Below, one piece after another: positions 8,319-15,681 of a DNA stretch of 24,342 nt; position 1 is the stretch's first letter, and each line of letters begins with the position of its first letter. Under the pieces are notes generated by a model that ran no database searches, was not told where the DNA came from, and worked only from the letters and a program-made list of their open reading frames with translations. The stretch is from contig JBDRNK010000109.1 in the NCBI GenBank assembly GCA_043811105.1, positions 1 to 24,342 on the forward strand. The letters are read 5' to 3'. Both the position numbers and the translations under genes were made by a program. This stretch comes from CAZDDW01 sp043811105 (GTDB taxonomy: Bacteria > Patescibacteriota > Patescibacteriia > UBA9934 > CAZDDW01).

Positions 8319-10058
8319 ATGTCAAAAACTCCAAATTACGATATTAAAGTGAAAGAAATATTAGACTCGCTTAAACCAGGCGAGCGGGTTTGTGATTTGA
8401 CTGGTGAGAAATGGTTGATGGATGAGCGCGAGATCGGATGGTACAAAAAGTTCAACGTCCCGCCGTCAAAGTATTCGCCGCTAAATAGAATGCGTCTAAT
8501 GCATGGATATTTTGTTATGTGGAATATCTGGTATAACAAGCACGCCGAAACAGGGAAGCCAATTCTTTCAACAATCCATCCGGCGACAGGAATACGAGTA
8601 CTCGAAGACTTAGAATGGTATGATCGAGATTTTTCTGAATTAGCAAAAGATCTTGATTCTAGTCGATCATTTCTAGATCAGTATTACGAGTTGAACCGAT
8701 CAGTACCGCGACCAGCTCATGACAACATTGTCCAACCAGAAGACTCAATCGCTTTCTTGTCTTTCGGCGACCAGGATAGCTATTTCGTTTTGGCCGGCAG
8801 AACTAAACGTTGTTTTTATTGTTCAAATGGTTTTGATTGTCAGGATTCGGCTGAGATTATGATGGGCAAAAATATTGCTGATTCATACAATGTTTTGAAT
8901 TCCTCACGATTGCATCGTTGTAACTTTGTCCGCGATTGCCTTGACTGCATTGATTGTACGTTTATGTTTGACTGTCGCAACTGTGAACATTGTTTCGGCG
9001 CAGCCAACAAAAGAAACAAAAAGTATCTTTGGTTTAATGAACAATTGTCAGAACGTGAATACAAGAAGCGAATGAAAGAAGTTGACCTTTCGTCATCTCG
9101 AATTAAACAAGAATACGAAAATCGTTTCGAACAATTCTTAAAAGAACAGGCTGTTTGGCCAGAGAATGTAAATATCAATTGCGAAAATTCAACTGGTGAG
9201 TATCTTGAAGATACAACAAATGCCCGTGAGTGTTACCATATTCGTGGCGGTTCTCGAGATCTTGATCATGTAACTTTCTGTCTTGGAGCACCTTCTCATG
9301 ATTGTGCCTACTGCGGTGGGGCAACCGGAGCTTCTGATTGTTATTACTCCACTGGTGTGACCAACTGCAAAGACGCAAAGTTTTGCATGAACTTTGTAAC
9401 CAATAGTCAGAACGTTGAATATTGTGAACGATGTAATGATTGTGAAAACTGTTTTGGTTGTGTTGGTCTGGTGCGGAAAAAATTCTGTATCTTGAATAAA
9501 CAATATTCTGAGGAAGATTATTGGAAAGTCCTTGATGATCTAAAATGTCAGATGTTAGATCAAGGCGAATATGGCGATATTCCAAACTTGCGCTTTTCCA
9601 CCCAACACTGGACCTGTTTGTTGGATCTTTATGAGATTGACCGCGATATGGCGATTAAGCTCGGTGCAGAGGATTTTGACTTGGTTAGTCATGGTGCAGA
9701 AGGTCCGGAAATTGATCCGGCAAGATTGCAATCACCTGATTCGCTTCCGGACTGTGTTACTCAGATAGATTTTGAATCAGTAACAAATACAATGTATCAA
9801 GATGATGTGGTAAACCGACGCTATGGTTATTTACGTCCCGAGCTTGAGTTGTATCAGAGACTGAACATTGCGCCACCGCGTAAACATCCACGTAGTAGGA
9901 TGCTGGATCTAGAACTGATTCTGAACAAGCCAGAGTTTATAGAGTCAAACTGTCAAATGTGCAATAAGCCTGTTACGATCGCAAAAAATCTAACTTATCC
10001 TGATCGCAAAATTTATTGCCGGCCTTGTTATCTTGAATATTTAGAGCAATATGGATAA
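8319..10058 (+). CDS. Cys-rich beta-helix-like protein A with C-terminal zinc ribbon (CPR-type family)
   Basis: 579 residues with about 32 cysteines. Residues about 20-55 form a module CDLTGEKW...EIGWYKKFNVPPSKYSPLNRMR. A degenerate copy lies near the C-terminus (YGYLRPELELYQRLNIAPP...R). Between them are two Cys-ladder blocks with Cys every few residues (DCLDCIDC, DCRNCEHC; then YCERCNDCENCFGC). Each block ends in CFG-x(6-7)-KK..(L/I)xN(E/K)Q(L/Y)SE..Y. The regular spacing suggests a right-handed parallel helix with stacked cysteines. The end is a treble-clef-like zinc ribbon (CQMC...YCRPC). I recognise this as a CPR-abundant family of unknown function, some members of which carry a dubious CaiB/BaiF label. 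No catalytic motif is evident. The stop overlaps the MazF-like start. Confidence 0.75.
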   Translation: MSKTPNYDIKVKEILDSLKPGERVCDLTGEKWLMDEREIGWYKKFNVPPSKYSPLNRMRLMHGYFVMWNIWYNKHAETGKPILSTIHPATGIRVLEDLEWYDRDFSELAKDLDSSRSFLDQYYELNRSVPRPAHDNIVQPEDSIAFLSFGDQDSYFVLAGRTKRCFYCSNGFDCQDSAEIMMGKNIADSYNVLNSSRLHRCNFVRDCLDCIDCTFMFDCRNCEHCFGAANKRNKKYLWFNEQLSEREYKKRMKEVDLSSSRIKQEYENRFEQFLKEQAVWPENVNINCENSTGEYLEDTTNARECYHIRGGSRDLDHVTFCLGAPSHDCAYCGGATGASDCYYSTGVTNCKDAKFCMNFVTNSQNVEYCERCNDCENCFGCVGLVRKKFCILNKQYSEEDYWKVLDDLKCQMLDQGEYGDIPNLRFSTQHWTCLLDLYEIDRDMAIKLGAEDFDLVSHGAEGPEIDPARLQSPDSLPDCVTQIDFESVTNTMYQDDVVNRRYGYLRPELELYQRLNIAPPRKHPRSRMLDLELILNKPEFIESNCQMCNKPVTIAKNLTYPDRKIYCRPCYLEYLEQYG

Positions 10059-10449
10059 AGAAAAGTTTCTTGATTTTGTTAACTGGACAAAGTTGAAGGT
10101 TCGGATTCATTTTTCAAAACAGAAACAAAAATATTTCAAAGAGCGTGAAATTTGGTGGGCAAGTTTAGGGATGAATATAGGCTATGAACAAGATGGAAAG
10201 CATAACAGATTTGAACGTCCAGTACTGATACTAAGAGTGTTTAATTTCGAGGTGCTTTGGATCCTACCCCTTACAGGGAAAGATAAGACAGAGAAACACT
10301 ACTATCAGTTCGAATACAATGGTAAGAAATCTTCTGTAATTTTGTCACAGATAAGACTTATCAGTAGTAAACGTTTGATTCGAAAGATTAGAACTTTGCC
10401 TGAAGATCAATTTCTAGATATCAAAACATTAATAAAAAATTATTTATAA
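10051..10449 (+). CDS. MazF/PemK-like toxin
   Basis: 132 residues. The core REIWWASLGMNIGYEQDGKHNRFERPVLILRVFN matches the MazF/PemK fold start, where strand 1, the G..G..Q/H loop and the RPVLIL strand are diagnostic. WILPLT and the later VILSQIRLISSKRLIRKI strand-helix also fit. Family members are ribosome-independent endoribonucleases that cleave mRNA or tRNA, normally held by a small antitoxin. None is seen: the gene overlaps the Cys-rich gene A by 8 bases, and the nearest downstream gene is another Cys-rich protein. It may be an orphan, or may be controlled by a non-canonical partner. RNase activity is inferred from the family only. Confidence 0.82.
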   Translation: MDKEKFLDFVNWTKLKVRIHFSKQKQKYFKEREIWWASLGMNIGYEQDGKHNRFERPVLILRVFNFEVLWILPLTGKDKTEKHYYQFEYNGKKSSVILSQIRLISSKRLIRKIRTLPEDQFLDIKTLIKNYL

Positions 10450-10455
10450 AAAACG

Positions 10456-10482
10456 AACCTCAATCCCTTACGGGACGAGGTT
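10456..10482 (-). terminator. Hairpin after the MazF-like gene (T tract on the minus side)
   Basis: AACCTC (10456-10461) pairs with GAGGTT (10477-10482), enclosing TCCC-TTAC-GGGA. On the plus strand no T run follows, but on the minus strand the hairpin is followed by CGTTTTTTAT. It therefore looks like a leftward terminator, or an RNA 3'-end hairpin for the toxin transcript. Confidence 0.4.
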
Positions 10483-10525
10483 CTCGGAGGCCGAAGCCCT
10501 TTGTGGTTAAAGAATAACCTGTTTC

Positions 10526-10531
10526 TATAAT
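10526..10531 (+). promoter_or_regulatory. TATAAT -10 box in front of Cys-rich gene B
   Basis: A perfect TATAAT. The best -35 candidates (TTGTGG at 10501 with a 19-base spacer, or TGGTTA with 16) are poor. An ATG (10547) follows 15 bases later and opens a 32-codon frame that ends overlapping the start of gene B. Confidence 0.4.
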
Positions 10532-10546
10532 ATTGTCAAATAAATT

Positions 10547-10645
10547 ATGCACAAAACCCCAAAATATCCCCCTTCGCTAAAGCTTCCTCCTTCGCTCTTC
10601 GAGCTTCGAAGGACAGGTCGGGGGACAGGCGATGAAACTATATGA
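10547..10645 (+). CDS. Possible 32-codon leader ORF, relic of a Cys-rich-family start
   Basis: The frame opens with MHKTPKYP and then runs through the REP-like palindrome. Its TGA overlaps the ATG of gene B (ATGA at 10642-10645). The first seven codons resemble those of gene A (MSKTPNY) in both protein and DNA. I infer that a palindromic element landed just after an older start of a family member, leaving a short frame that may couple translation to gene B. It may not be expressed as a functional peptide. Confidence 0.3.
   Translation: MHKTPKYPPSLKLPPSLFELRRTGRGTGDETI
10567..10624. repeat. REP-like palindrome, left copy of an inverted pair
   Basis: TCCTTC-GCTC-ttc-GAGC...GAAGGA forms a stem with nested GCTC/GAGC; outer C5 (10567-10571) and G6 (10619-10624) runs can also pair. 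Bases 10588-10617 match the reverse complement of 12816-12845 at 28 of 30 positions, so the block between (gene B and the 4-TM gene) is bracketed by inverted copies. Confidence 0.65.
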
Positions 10646-12375
10646 GCAACACACCTAATTTTGACTTGAAAGTTAGCCAAATATTAGACTCCCTCAAACC
10701 AGGCGAGCGGGTTTGTGATTTGACTGGTGAGAAGTGGGTGATGGATGAGGATGAGATAAAACAATATCGGATTTTTAATGTCCCACCATCGAAATATTCA
10801 CCACTAACTCGCTGGCGTTTAATGACGGCATATTTTTGTGGTTGGCAATGGTGGTATAACCCACATGCTGAAACAGGGAAGCCTGTATTAAGTTATATTC
10901 ATCCTGCAAGTGGATATAAGGTTTTGCCTGACAAGGAATGGTTTGATAAGGATTTCAGTCATATCATTGCTGATTACGATTCTAATCGTTCGTTCTTCGA
11001 ACAGTTTGACGAATTCAATAAACAGGTTCCAATGTCCGCGTCGAAGGACATAAAACCAACATATAATTCCATATCACTTGTGTCGCTTGGTTGCGAAGAT
11101 AGTTATTTTGTTTTAGCCAGTGACACCAAGCGTTCAATTAATTGTTCTTGCACTAATAATACAGAAGATTCCGCTGAGATATATTTATCTAAAGACATTT
11201 TCAATTCTTATAATGTGGTAAATTCATATCGGATTCATGGTTGTAAATATGTTCGAGAGAGTTTTGATTGCATCGATAGTGCATTTTTATTTGATTGCCG
11301 TAATTGTGAGTATTGTTTTGGATCTTCAAATAAACGCTACAAGAAGTATCTTTGGTTTAATAAACAATTGACTAAAGAAGAATATGAAAAACGTATTTCA
11401 GAAGTTGACTTCGGTTGCCGTTCTTCAGTGAATATATATATGGAGCAGTTTCATCAGATGATCGAGAAAGATACGATCTGGCCGGAGAATTTCAATGAAG
11501 CGGTTGAAAATTGTACCGGCGAGTATTTAGTCGGTTGTACTAATCTAACAAATTGTTTTGCAGTGAAACCAGGTTCACGTGATTTATGTTACGTGGCTTA
11601 CGGTCATGGCGCTTGTAACGATTGTGCTTTTTGCGCCGGCCCCCATCTTTGCAGTTTTTGTTATTATTCTGTTCCTTCGGAGTGTACTCGATCTTATTTT
11701 TGCTACGAAACTTTTAAGTGTGGTTATGTGGAGTATTGTATGAATTGCATAAATTGTGAGCATTGTTTTGCCTGTTCCGGACTACGTCATAAAAGATATT
11801 GTATTTTCAACAAGCAATATACCGAGAATGAGTATTGGGAAAAACTTGATGAAATAAAATGCAACATGCTTGAACGTGGTGATTATGGTGAATATTTTCC
11901 AGCCAAATATTCACCAAGCTATTTTCCAGACGCCGGAGCTTTGGTTTTTGATGCATCAGATATGGGGAAAATTTTTGGTGCTCTTGATTTCGATCCGGAG
12001 TCAATGGGCGCGATTGGGAAAGAATTGACTGAAACAACAAACATACGAAACGTATCTGAGATACCGGATTGTATAGATGATCTTGATTCTGTTGAATGGG
12101 TTGGGGTACCGATTTTAGATACTACTGTGAATCGTCGCTTTGGTTTTATTAAGCAAGAGATTGATTTTTACAAAAAACATCGCCTAGCACCACCCAACGT
12201 TCATTTTATCCCCCGAGTTAAACAATTGTATTGGGAAGGAAATTTAGGCGTCTTTGAAGAAGTAACTTGTAGTCAGTGCGAAAAAAATATCAGAGTGGCT
12301 CGAAATAAAACCTACCCAAACCGCACAATCTATTGCAAATCGTGTTATTATAAATATCTAGAACAAAATTCATAA
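10642..12375 (+). CDS. Cys-rich beta-helix-like protein B, paralogue of A
   Basis: 577 residues and co-linear with protein A throughout. It has the N-terminal module (RVCDLTGEKWVMDEDEIKQY..FNVPPSKYSP) and a first Cys block ending DCRNCEYCFGSSNKRYKKYLWFNKQL. The second block ends YCMNCINCEHCFACSGLRHKRYCIFNKQY. A Glu/Asp-rich stretch, the FGFIKQEIDFYKKHRLAPP module and a zinc ribbon (CSQCEKNIRVA...YCKSCY) follow. The paralogues are diverged in most places, yet bases 10696-10733 are identical to 8373-8410, including synonymous sites, which suggests gene conversion. The start is fixed by alignment with protein A (MSNTPNFDLKV against MSKTPNYDIKV). Function unknown. Confidence 0.75.
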   Translation: MSNTPNFDLKVSQILDSLKPGERVCDLTGEKWVMDEDEIKQYRIFNVPPSKYSPLTRWRLMTAYFCGWQWWYNPHAETGKPVLSYIHPASGYKVLPDKEWFDKDFSHIIADYDSNRSFFEQFDEFNKQVPMSASKDIKPTYNSISLVSLGCEDSYFVLASDTKRSINCSCTNNTEDSAEIYLSKDIFNSYNVVNSYRIHGCKYVRESFDCIDSAFLFDCRNCEYCFGSSNKRYKKYLWFNKQLTKEEYEKRISEVDFGCRSSVNIYMEQFHQMIEKDTIWPENFNEAVENCTGEYLVGCTNLTNCFAVKPGSRDLCYVAYGHGACNDCAFCAGPHLCSFCYYSVPSECTRSYFCYETFKCGYVEYCMNCINCEHCFACSGLRHKRYCIFNKQYTENEYWEKLDEIKCNMLERGDYGEYFPAKYSPSYFPDAGALVFDASDMGKIFGALDFDPESMGAIGKELTETTNIRNVSEIPDCIDDLDSVEWVGVPILDTTVNRRFGFIKQEIDFYKKHRLAPPNVHFIPRVKQLYWEGNLGVFEEVTCSQCEKNIRVARNKTYPNRTIYCKSCYYKYLEQNS

Positions 12376-12384
12376 CAAAAATAT

Positions 12385-12801
12385 ATGAAAAAAATAATTT
12401 TACCTGGTTTGTTGGCTGGGTTGGTCATGCTCATCGTGGCCATGATTCTCAGCTACATCTTTGGTACGATTTGGCCATCAATCGCGACTGAGTACGCTAA
12501 CACCGACATCTTCCGTGCTTGGGAAGATTGGCGGATGACCTATCTGTTTCTCGCTTACTACTTCGTGCTTGGTATTATCCTGGCTTGGGTATGGAGCAAA
12601 ATTAAACAGATGTTCAAGGGTGCTTGTTGTCAGCGTGCATTTTATTTCGGACTTTCCGTATGGCTGGTTCTAGCAATCCCTGGAATGTGGATGAGCTATT
12701 CCAGCTTCCAACTTTCGCTAGGGATCATTGTTAGCTGGTTGGTAATGAATCTGGTTAACTGCGTGGTCGCTGGAGCAATTTTTGCTAAGTTAAATAAGTA
12801 G
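12385..12801 (+). CDS. Four-TM hypothetical membrane protein
   Basis: 138 residues with four hydrophobic helices: about 4-30, 52-72, 86-104 and 108-134. Notable motifs are FRAWEDWRMTYLF before TM2, ILAWVWSKIK after it and IPGMWMSYSSF at the end of TM3. I recall proteins of this pattern in CPR and archaeal genomes without assigned function. It starts 9 bases after gene B and probably shares its transcript. The REP-like element begins almost at its stop. Confidence 0.7.
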   Translation: MKKIILPGLLAGLVMLIVAMILSYIFGTIWPSIATEYANTDIFRAWEDWRMTYLFLAYYFVLGIILAWVWSKIKQMFKGACCQRAFYFGLSVWLVLAIPGMWMSYSSFQLSLGIIVSWLVMNLVNCVVAGAIFAKLNK

Positions 12802-12806
12802 GGACC

Positions 12807-12857
12807 GACACGCGTACCTGTCCCCCGAAGCTCGAAGAGCGAAGGGGGAAGCGTGTC
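12807..12857. repeat. REP-like nested palindrome, right copy
   Basis: GACACGC (12807-12813) pairs with GCGTGTC (12851-12857). Inside, TCCCCC (12821-12826) pairs with GGGGGA (12844-12849), and inside that gaa-GCTC-gaa-GAGC-gaa forms the tip. It includes the 30-bp inverted match to 10588-10617 and, on the minus strand, GGGGACAGGTAC, related to the element at 1019-1031. The nested design with GAA spacers is typical of REP/BIME elements mobilised in trans. Confidence 0.65.
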
Positions 12858-12863
12858 AAATTA

Positions 12864-12896
12864 AAAACCCTGGATTCGTTCCGGGGTTTTGTTTTT
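12864..12896 (+). terminator. Rho-independent terminator after the 4-TM gene
   Basis: AAAACCCTGG (12864-12873) pairs with CCGGGGTTTT (12881-12890), one G-T wobble, 7-base loop, followed by GTTTTT. Confidence 0.8.
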
Positions 12897-12897
12897 C

Positions 12898-12934
12898 GTC
12901 TCATTTTGATACAATTAGTGTGTTGAAATGAGAC
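12898..12934 (+). promoter_or_regulatory. Promoter inside an inverted-repeat operator upstream of fic
   Basis: GTCTCATTT (12898-12906) and AAATGAGAC (12926-12934) are perfect 9-bp inverted repeats. A -10-like TACAAT (12910-12915) lies between them and the ATG follows 9 bases after the right arm. The downstream protein has its own winged helix, so autorepression at this site is the simplest reading. Confidence 0.6.
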
Positions 12935-12943
12935 AAATAAATT

Positions 12944-13996
12944 ATGTTTAAGCTTAATAAGAGGCAACAACTGATTCTACAGATGGTTGATCAGCAGGGA
13001 ATTGTATCAGCAAAAGAACTTTTAGAAACCCTGAAGCTGGATTTCGATCGTATTTCAAAACCAACGATTCTTCGCGATCTTGATCTGATGATGAGAAAGG
13101 GTCTGTTGGTCAGAACTGGTGGAGGGCGAAGTGTAAGATATCAAAGCATGATTAAGAATCCGCTTTTGGGTTTTGTTGATATTAAAGAATATTTTCAAGC
13201 TGACACTGACGAACGAAAAGTGCAAGAACAATTTAATTGGCCTGTTTTTGATCAACTTGATGATTTGTTTACTAAACAAGAATCAGAACATCTAAACAAT
13301 CTGGCAAAAGAATATCGTGACAAGATTAGTTCTTTGCCTGAGATTATTTTAAAAAAAGAATTTGAGCGTTTGGCTATTGAGTTATCTTGGAAATCTTCAC
13401 GGATTGAAGGCAATACATATTCATTGCTGGAAACTGAACATTTGATTAAAGAACATCAAGAGTCATTGGGTCATGACCGAGCTGAGGCAGTGATGATTCT
13501 AAATCACAAACGTGCCTTGGATTATCTAAGAGACAACAAATCTGTTTTTCAAAAATTGTCTGTGTCCAAGATCGAAGATCTACACTGGTTGTTGTTGGAT
13601 GGTCTTGGGGTGTCGCGGAAAGTGCGACAAGTAGCTGTTGGAATTGGTGGAACAAAATATTCACCACCGGAAACAGAAGCTGATGTCCGCAGAGCACTCG
13701 AACTAACTTGCCGTACAGTTAACAAGATAGCTGATCCGTTTGCCAAGGCCTTGGTCACTTTGAGCATGCTCTCTTATATCCAGCCTTTCGAAGACGGTAA
13801 TAAACGCACCAGTCGTTTGGTCACCAATGCAATATTAATGGCGTACGATCTCTGTCCTTTATCGTATCGGAACGTAAAGCCGGTTGAATATAAGAAAGCT
13901 GTATTGTTGTTTTACGAGCAGAATAAATTGTCGTATCTGAAGCAGTTATTCATCGAACAATTTGAGTTTGCGGTGAAAAATTATTTTGGAAAATAA
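12944..13996 (+). CDS. Fic-family protein with N-terminal winged helix; Q replaces motif H
   Basis: 350 residues. Residues 1-67 are a DeoR-like winged helix (LNKRQQLILQMV...SKPTILRDLDLMMRKGLLVRTGGGRSVRY). The Fido domain follows, with an N-terminal inhibitory motif SSRIEGN (S151, E155, G156), which places it among Fic proteins whose inhibitory helix precedes the catalytic core. The Fic loop is IQPFEDGNKRTSR (Q280-R288): the phosphate loop is intact but the usual catalytic His is Gln280. Canonical Fic proteins transfer AMP to protein hydroxyls. I have seen LQPF/IQPF variants in a widespread HTH-Fic subgroup, so this may define a variant rather than a dead enzyme. No Shine-Dalgarno; it lies behind its own inverted-repeat promoter. 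Confidence 0.88.
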   Translation: MFKLNKRQQLILQMVDQQGIVSAKELLETLKLDFDRISKPTILRDLDLMMRKGLLVRTGGGRSVRYQSMIKNPLLGFVDIKEYFQADTDERKVQEQFNWPVFDQLDDLFTKQESEHLNNLAKEYRDKISSLPEIILKKEFERLAIELSWKSSRIEGNTYSLLETEHLIKEHQESLGHDRAEAVMILNHKRALDYLRDNKSVFQKLSVSKIEDLHWLLLDGLGVSRKVRQVAVGIGGTKYSPPETEADVRRALELTCRTVNKIADPFAKALVTLSMLSYIQPFEDGNKRTSRLVTNAILMAYDLCPLSYRNVKPVEYKKAVLLFYEQNKLSYLKQLFIEQFEFAVKNYFGK

Positions 13997-14000
13997 AAAT

Positions 14001-14024
14001 CCCTGTACCACGTAGGGTACAGGG
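14001..14024. terminator. Hairpin 1 after fic
   Basis: CCCTGTACC (14001-14009) and GGTACAGGG (14016-14024), perfect 9-bp stem, 6-base loop. No T tract of its own; it precedes a second hairpin. Confidence 0.55.
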
Positions 14025-14028
14025 CAGG

Positions 14029-14056
14029 CCCCGGATGCGTTCCGGGGTTTTGGTTT
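14029..14056. terminator. Bidirectional terminator between convergent genes
   Basis: CCCCGGA (14029-14035) and TCCGGGG (14041-14047) with loop TGCGT, followed by TTTTGGTTT. It lies between fic (+) and the minus-strand gene ending at 14062, and can serve fic directly. Confidence 0.75.
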
Positions 14057-14061
14057 ATGGA

Positions 14062-15036
14062 CTAAGCTTGGATTTTGGGATCCAGCATGTCAAGCAACTC
14101 AATGTTGTTGATTAGTACAGTTGGTGGTCTTGTAAGACAGTGACTGAGAGCAATTTGCAAAGCTTGCCTTGCTCCAGCGTAGTCTCTCATTAACATGGCA
14201 ATCGTGGCAACATTGTTGAAGAAGGCCAGTACGGTGTGGGCATCTGGAAAAGGCAGATCCTTGTAATGATCAATGATCCACAAGGTGCCGTTGAGGTTGC
14301 CCCTGTTAACTACCTGCTCCATCAGCTCTGGGTATTGAATCGCACGTGGCATGATCTCGGTTCCTGATGCTATGCATATTTGATCATCAGGATCTTTCTT
14401 CTTCAGAAGAAATGACAGCTCCATTAGCAGTGCCCGAGATTTTGCCGTGAAATGACTTGAAACATACTGCCAAGTTGCAACAAACATGCAGCGTCTTGGA
14501 TCATCAGGCTCAGACTGTTCAAGTATTTCAGCCATCTCAACAATGCAGCGATGGTAGGTGTGGGCGGCAGAGAAGTAACAGCCTGATACTTCCTGAAGCG
14601 TACCAAGTCCTGCCAAGACCTTTCTGATCTCACCAACCTCTTCATCAGACATTGTTTCCGGAGGTTGAATCGGATCTGAACTTCGTAGCGAAAAATCAGC
14701 GATCTCTCCCTTAATGACCATGTAGTCCGCCATCAGACCTTGTACGGGAATAATGCTTGCTGGGCAATTTTTGCAAAGTCGACGTAAAGACTTGCCCAAA
14801 TAGTGCAAAGAAGAGCCTGGAATTATCTGAAGCATGACCAGTCGATCAGTTTGCAACGACCGTATTTTTTCCATCAAATTGACTACTTCAATGAACAGAT
14901 CGCACAAATCATTACCACCCAAACGAATCAGCTCTGGAAGCAACCAGTTACGGTAGTTTGTGATCATGAGATTGTGTAGGCGAGGTGACAGTATTCGTGG
15001 TGAAGACAGGTTCTGTATTTTCAGTTCAGCACTCAC
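14062..15036 (-). CDS. Alpha-helical (TPR-like) cytoplasmic protein, unknown function
   Basis: 324 residues from a GTG at 15036-15034, chosen because AGGAG sits at the right distance upstream. There is no signal peptide or membrane segment. The sequence is almost entirely helical. The C-terminal part (TVLAFFNNVATIAMLMRDYAGARQALQIALSHC) looks like a TPR unit, and an earlier stretch (GTLQEVSGCYFSAAHTYHRCIVEMAEILEQ) may be another, so I infer an alpha-solenoid. No catalytic motif is evident and I do not recognise the family. Strong Shine-Dalgarno, GTG start and higher GC set it apart from the genes at 1097-13996. Confidence 0.72.
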   Translation of the reverse strand: MSAELKIQNLSSPRILSPRLHNLMITNYRNWLLPELIRLGGNDLCDLFIEVVNLMEKIRSLQTDRLVMLQIIPGSSLHYLGKSLRRLCKNCPASIIPVQGLMADYMVIKGEIADFSLRSSDPIQPPETMSDEEVGEIRKVLAGLGTLQEVSGCYFSAAHTYHRCIVEMAEILEQSEPDDPRRCMFVATWQYVSSHFTAKSRALLMELSFLLKKKDPDDQICIASGTEIMPRAIQYPELMEQVVNRGNLNGTLWIIDHYKDLPFPDAHTVLAFFNNVATIAMLMRDYAGARQALQIALSHCLTRPPTVLINNIELLDMLDPKIQA

Positions 15037-15073
15037 GGCTTATCTCCTAGTTTGTTGCAAGGTCCGTTTGCGG

Positions 15074-15109
15074 TTGTTTATCTTGACATTTTAGTCATAA
15101 TCTGTCAAG
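15074..15109. promoter_or_regulatory. Divergent promoter region with TTGACA/TGTCAA inverted repeat
   Basis: CTTGACA (15082-15088) and TGTCAAG (15103-15109) form a 7-bp inverted repeat, giving one -35-like hexamer on each strand. For the plus gene, TTGTTT (15074-15079), 16 bases and CATAAT (15096-15101) is the best spaced pair. The repeat could also be an operator for both divergent genes. Confidence 0.4.
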
Positions 15110-15137
15110 CTATCAACACGAGAAATAGGAGGACATC

Positions 15138-15644
15138 ATGAGTCAAATCATGCCGACTCTGGAACAGATTCGCGAGAACTTTTTCAGAGCCATGTTGGAG
15201 AACAGCTGGGCTTCCGGTGGTGAAGCCATGACCAGTGTTGGCCAGCCTTTTACCAAGCATGTCTCATGGACAGATGGCGGTGACTGGATTGTCATTGATC
15301 GCTGGACTTCAGTCCCGGCCAGCAACTTCAGCCGTGGTTCGACAACGATCTTTTTCTGTGGCATTCCGGTCTGGTTCGTTCATTTTCATGGTGAATATAC
15401 CAAGGAAGCCTCGAAGCTGGTCAAGCAGGCCTTGATCCGTACTTGGGAAGCTCGGCGCTTTCGTGCGTCTCGTGGAGAAATTTTCAGCCAGGGTGGTTTG
15501 ACCTACATCAACGACGTCGCTCGGCCTCGAGACGGTGATGGTTCACTAGACATTTTCGCAAAGTTCGCCTGCTACGAAGAGGTCTATGACGCAGATCGAA
15601 ATCGCCTGGGCTGGCATCGTGTCAGTGGCATGGCCTTGATCTAA
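15138..15644 (+). CDS. DUF5680-like protein
   Basis: 168 residues with a strong AGGAGG site upstream. The layout recalls DUF5680 proteins: ENSWASGGEA near the start, W.DGGDW.VIDRW, then G.TTIFFCGIPVWFVHFHGEY, a helix EASKLVKQALIRTWEARRFR and a final W..VSGMALI. This assignment is from memory and unverified. There is no signal peptide, membrane helix or clear catalytic motif; several conserved Trp/His (WFVHFHGEY) might bind a ligand. The gene is monocistronic, bounded by its own promoter and a textbook terminator. Confidence 0.65.
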   Translation: MSQIMPTLEQIRENFFRAMLENSWASGGEAMTSVGQPFTKHVSWTDGGDWIVIDRWTSVPASNFSRGSTTIFFCGIPVWFVHFHGEYTKEASKLVKQALIRTWEARRFRASRGEIFSQGGLTYINDVARPRDGDGSLDIFAKFACYEEVYDADRNRLGWHRVSGMALI

Positions 15645-15672
15645 AACCCGATCCACTCAGGATCGGTTTTTT
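15644..15672 (+). terminator. Rho-independent terminator of the DUF5680-like gene
   Basis: CCGATCC (15648-15654), loop ACTCA, GGATCGG (15660-15666), then TTTTTT. Confidence 0.9.
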
Positions 15673-15681
15673 AATAAATTT

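Noticed and set aside
9175..9585. Minus-strand frame of 136 codons within Cys-rich gene A
   Set aside because: Shadow frame; repeated Cys codons (TGT/TGC) in the real gene create open antisense frames.
13781..13807. Fic gene as a pseudogene because of the missing motif His
   Set aside because: The frame is intact, the rest of the motif and the inhibitory helix are conserved, and a Q-containing variant subgroup is plausible.
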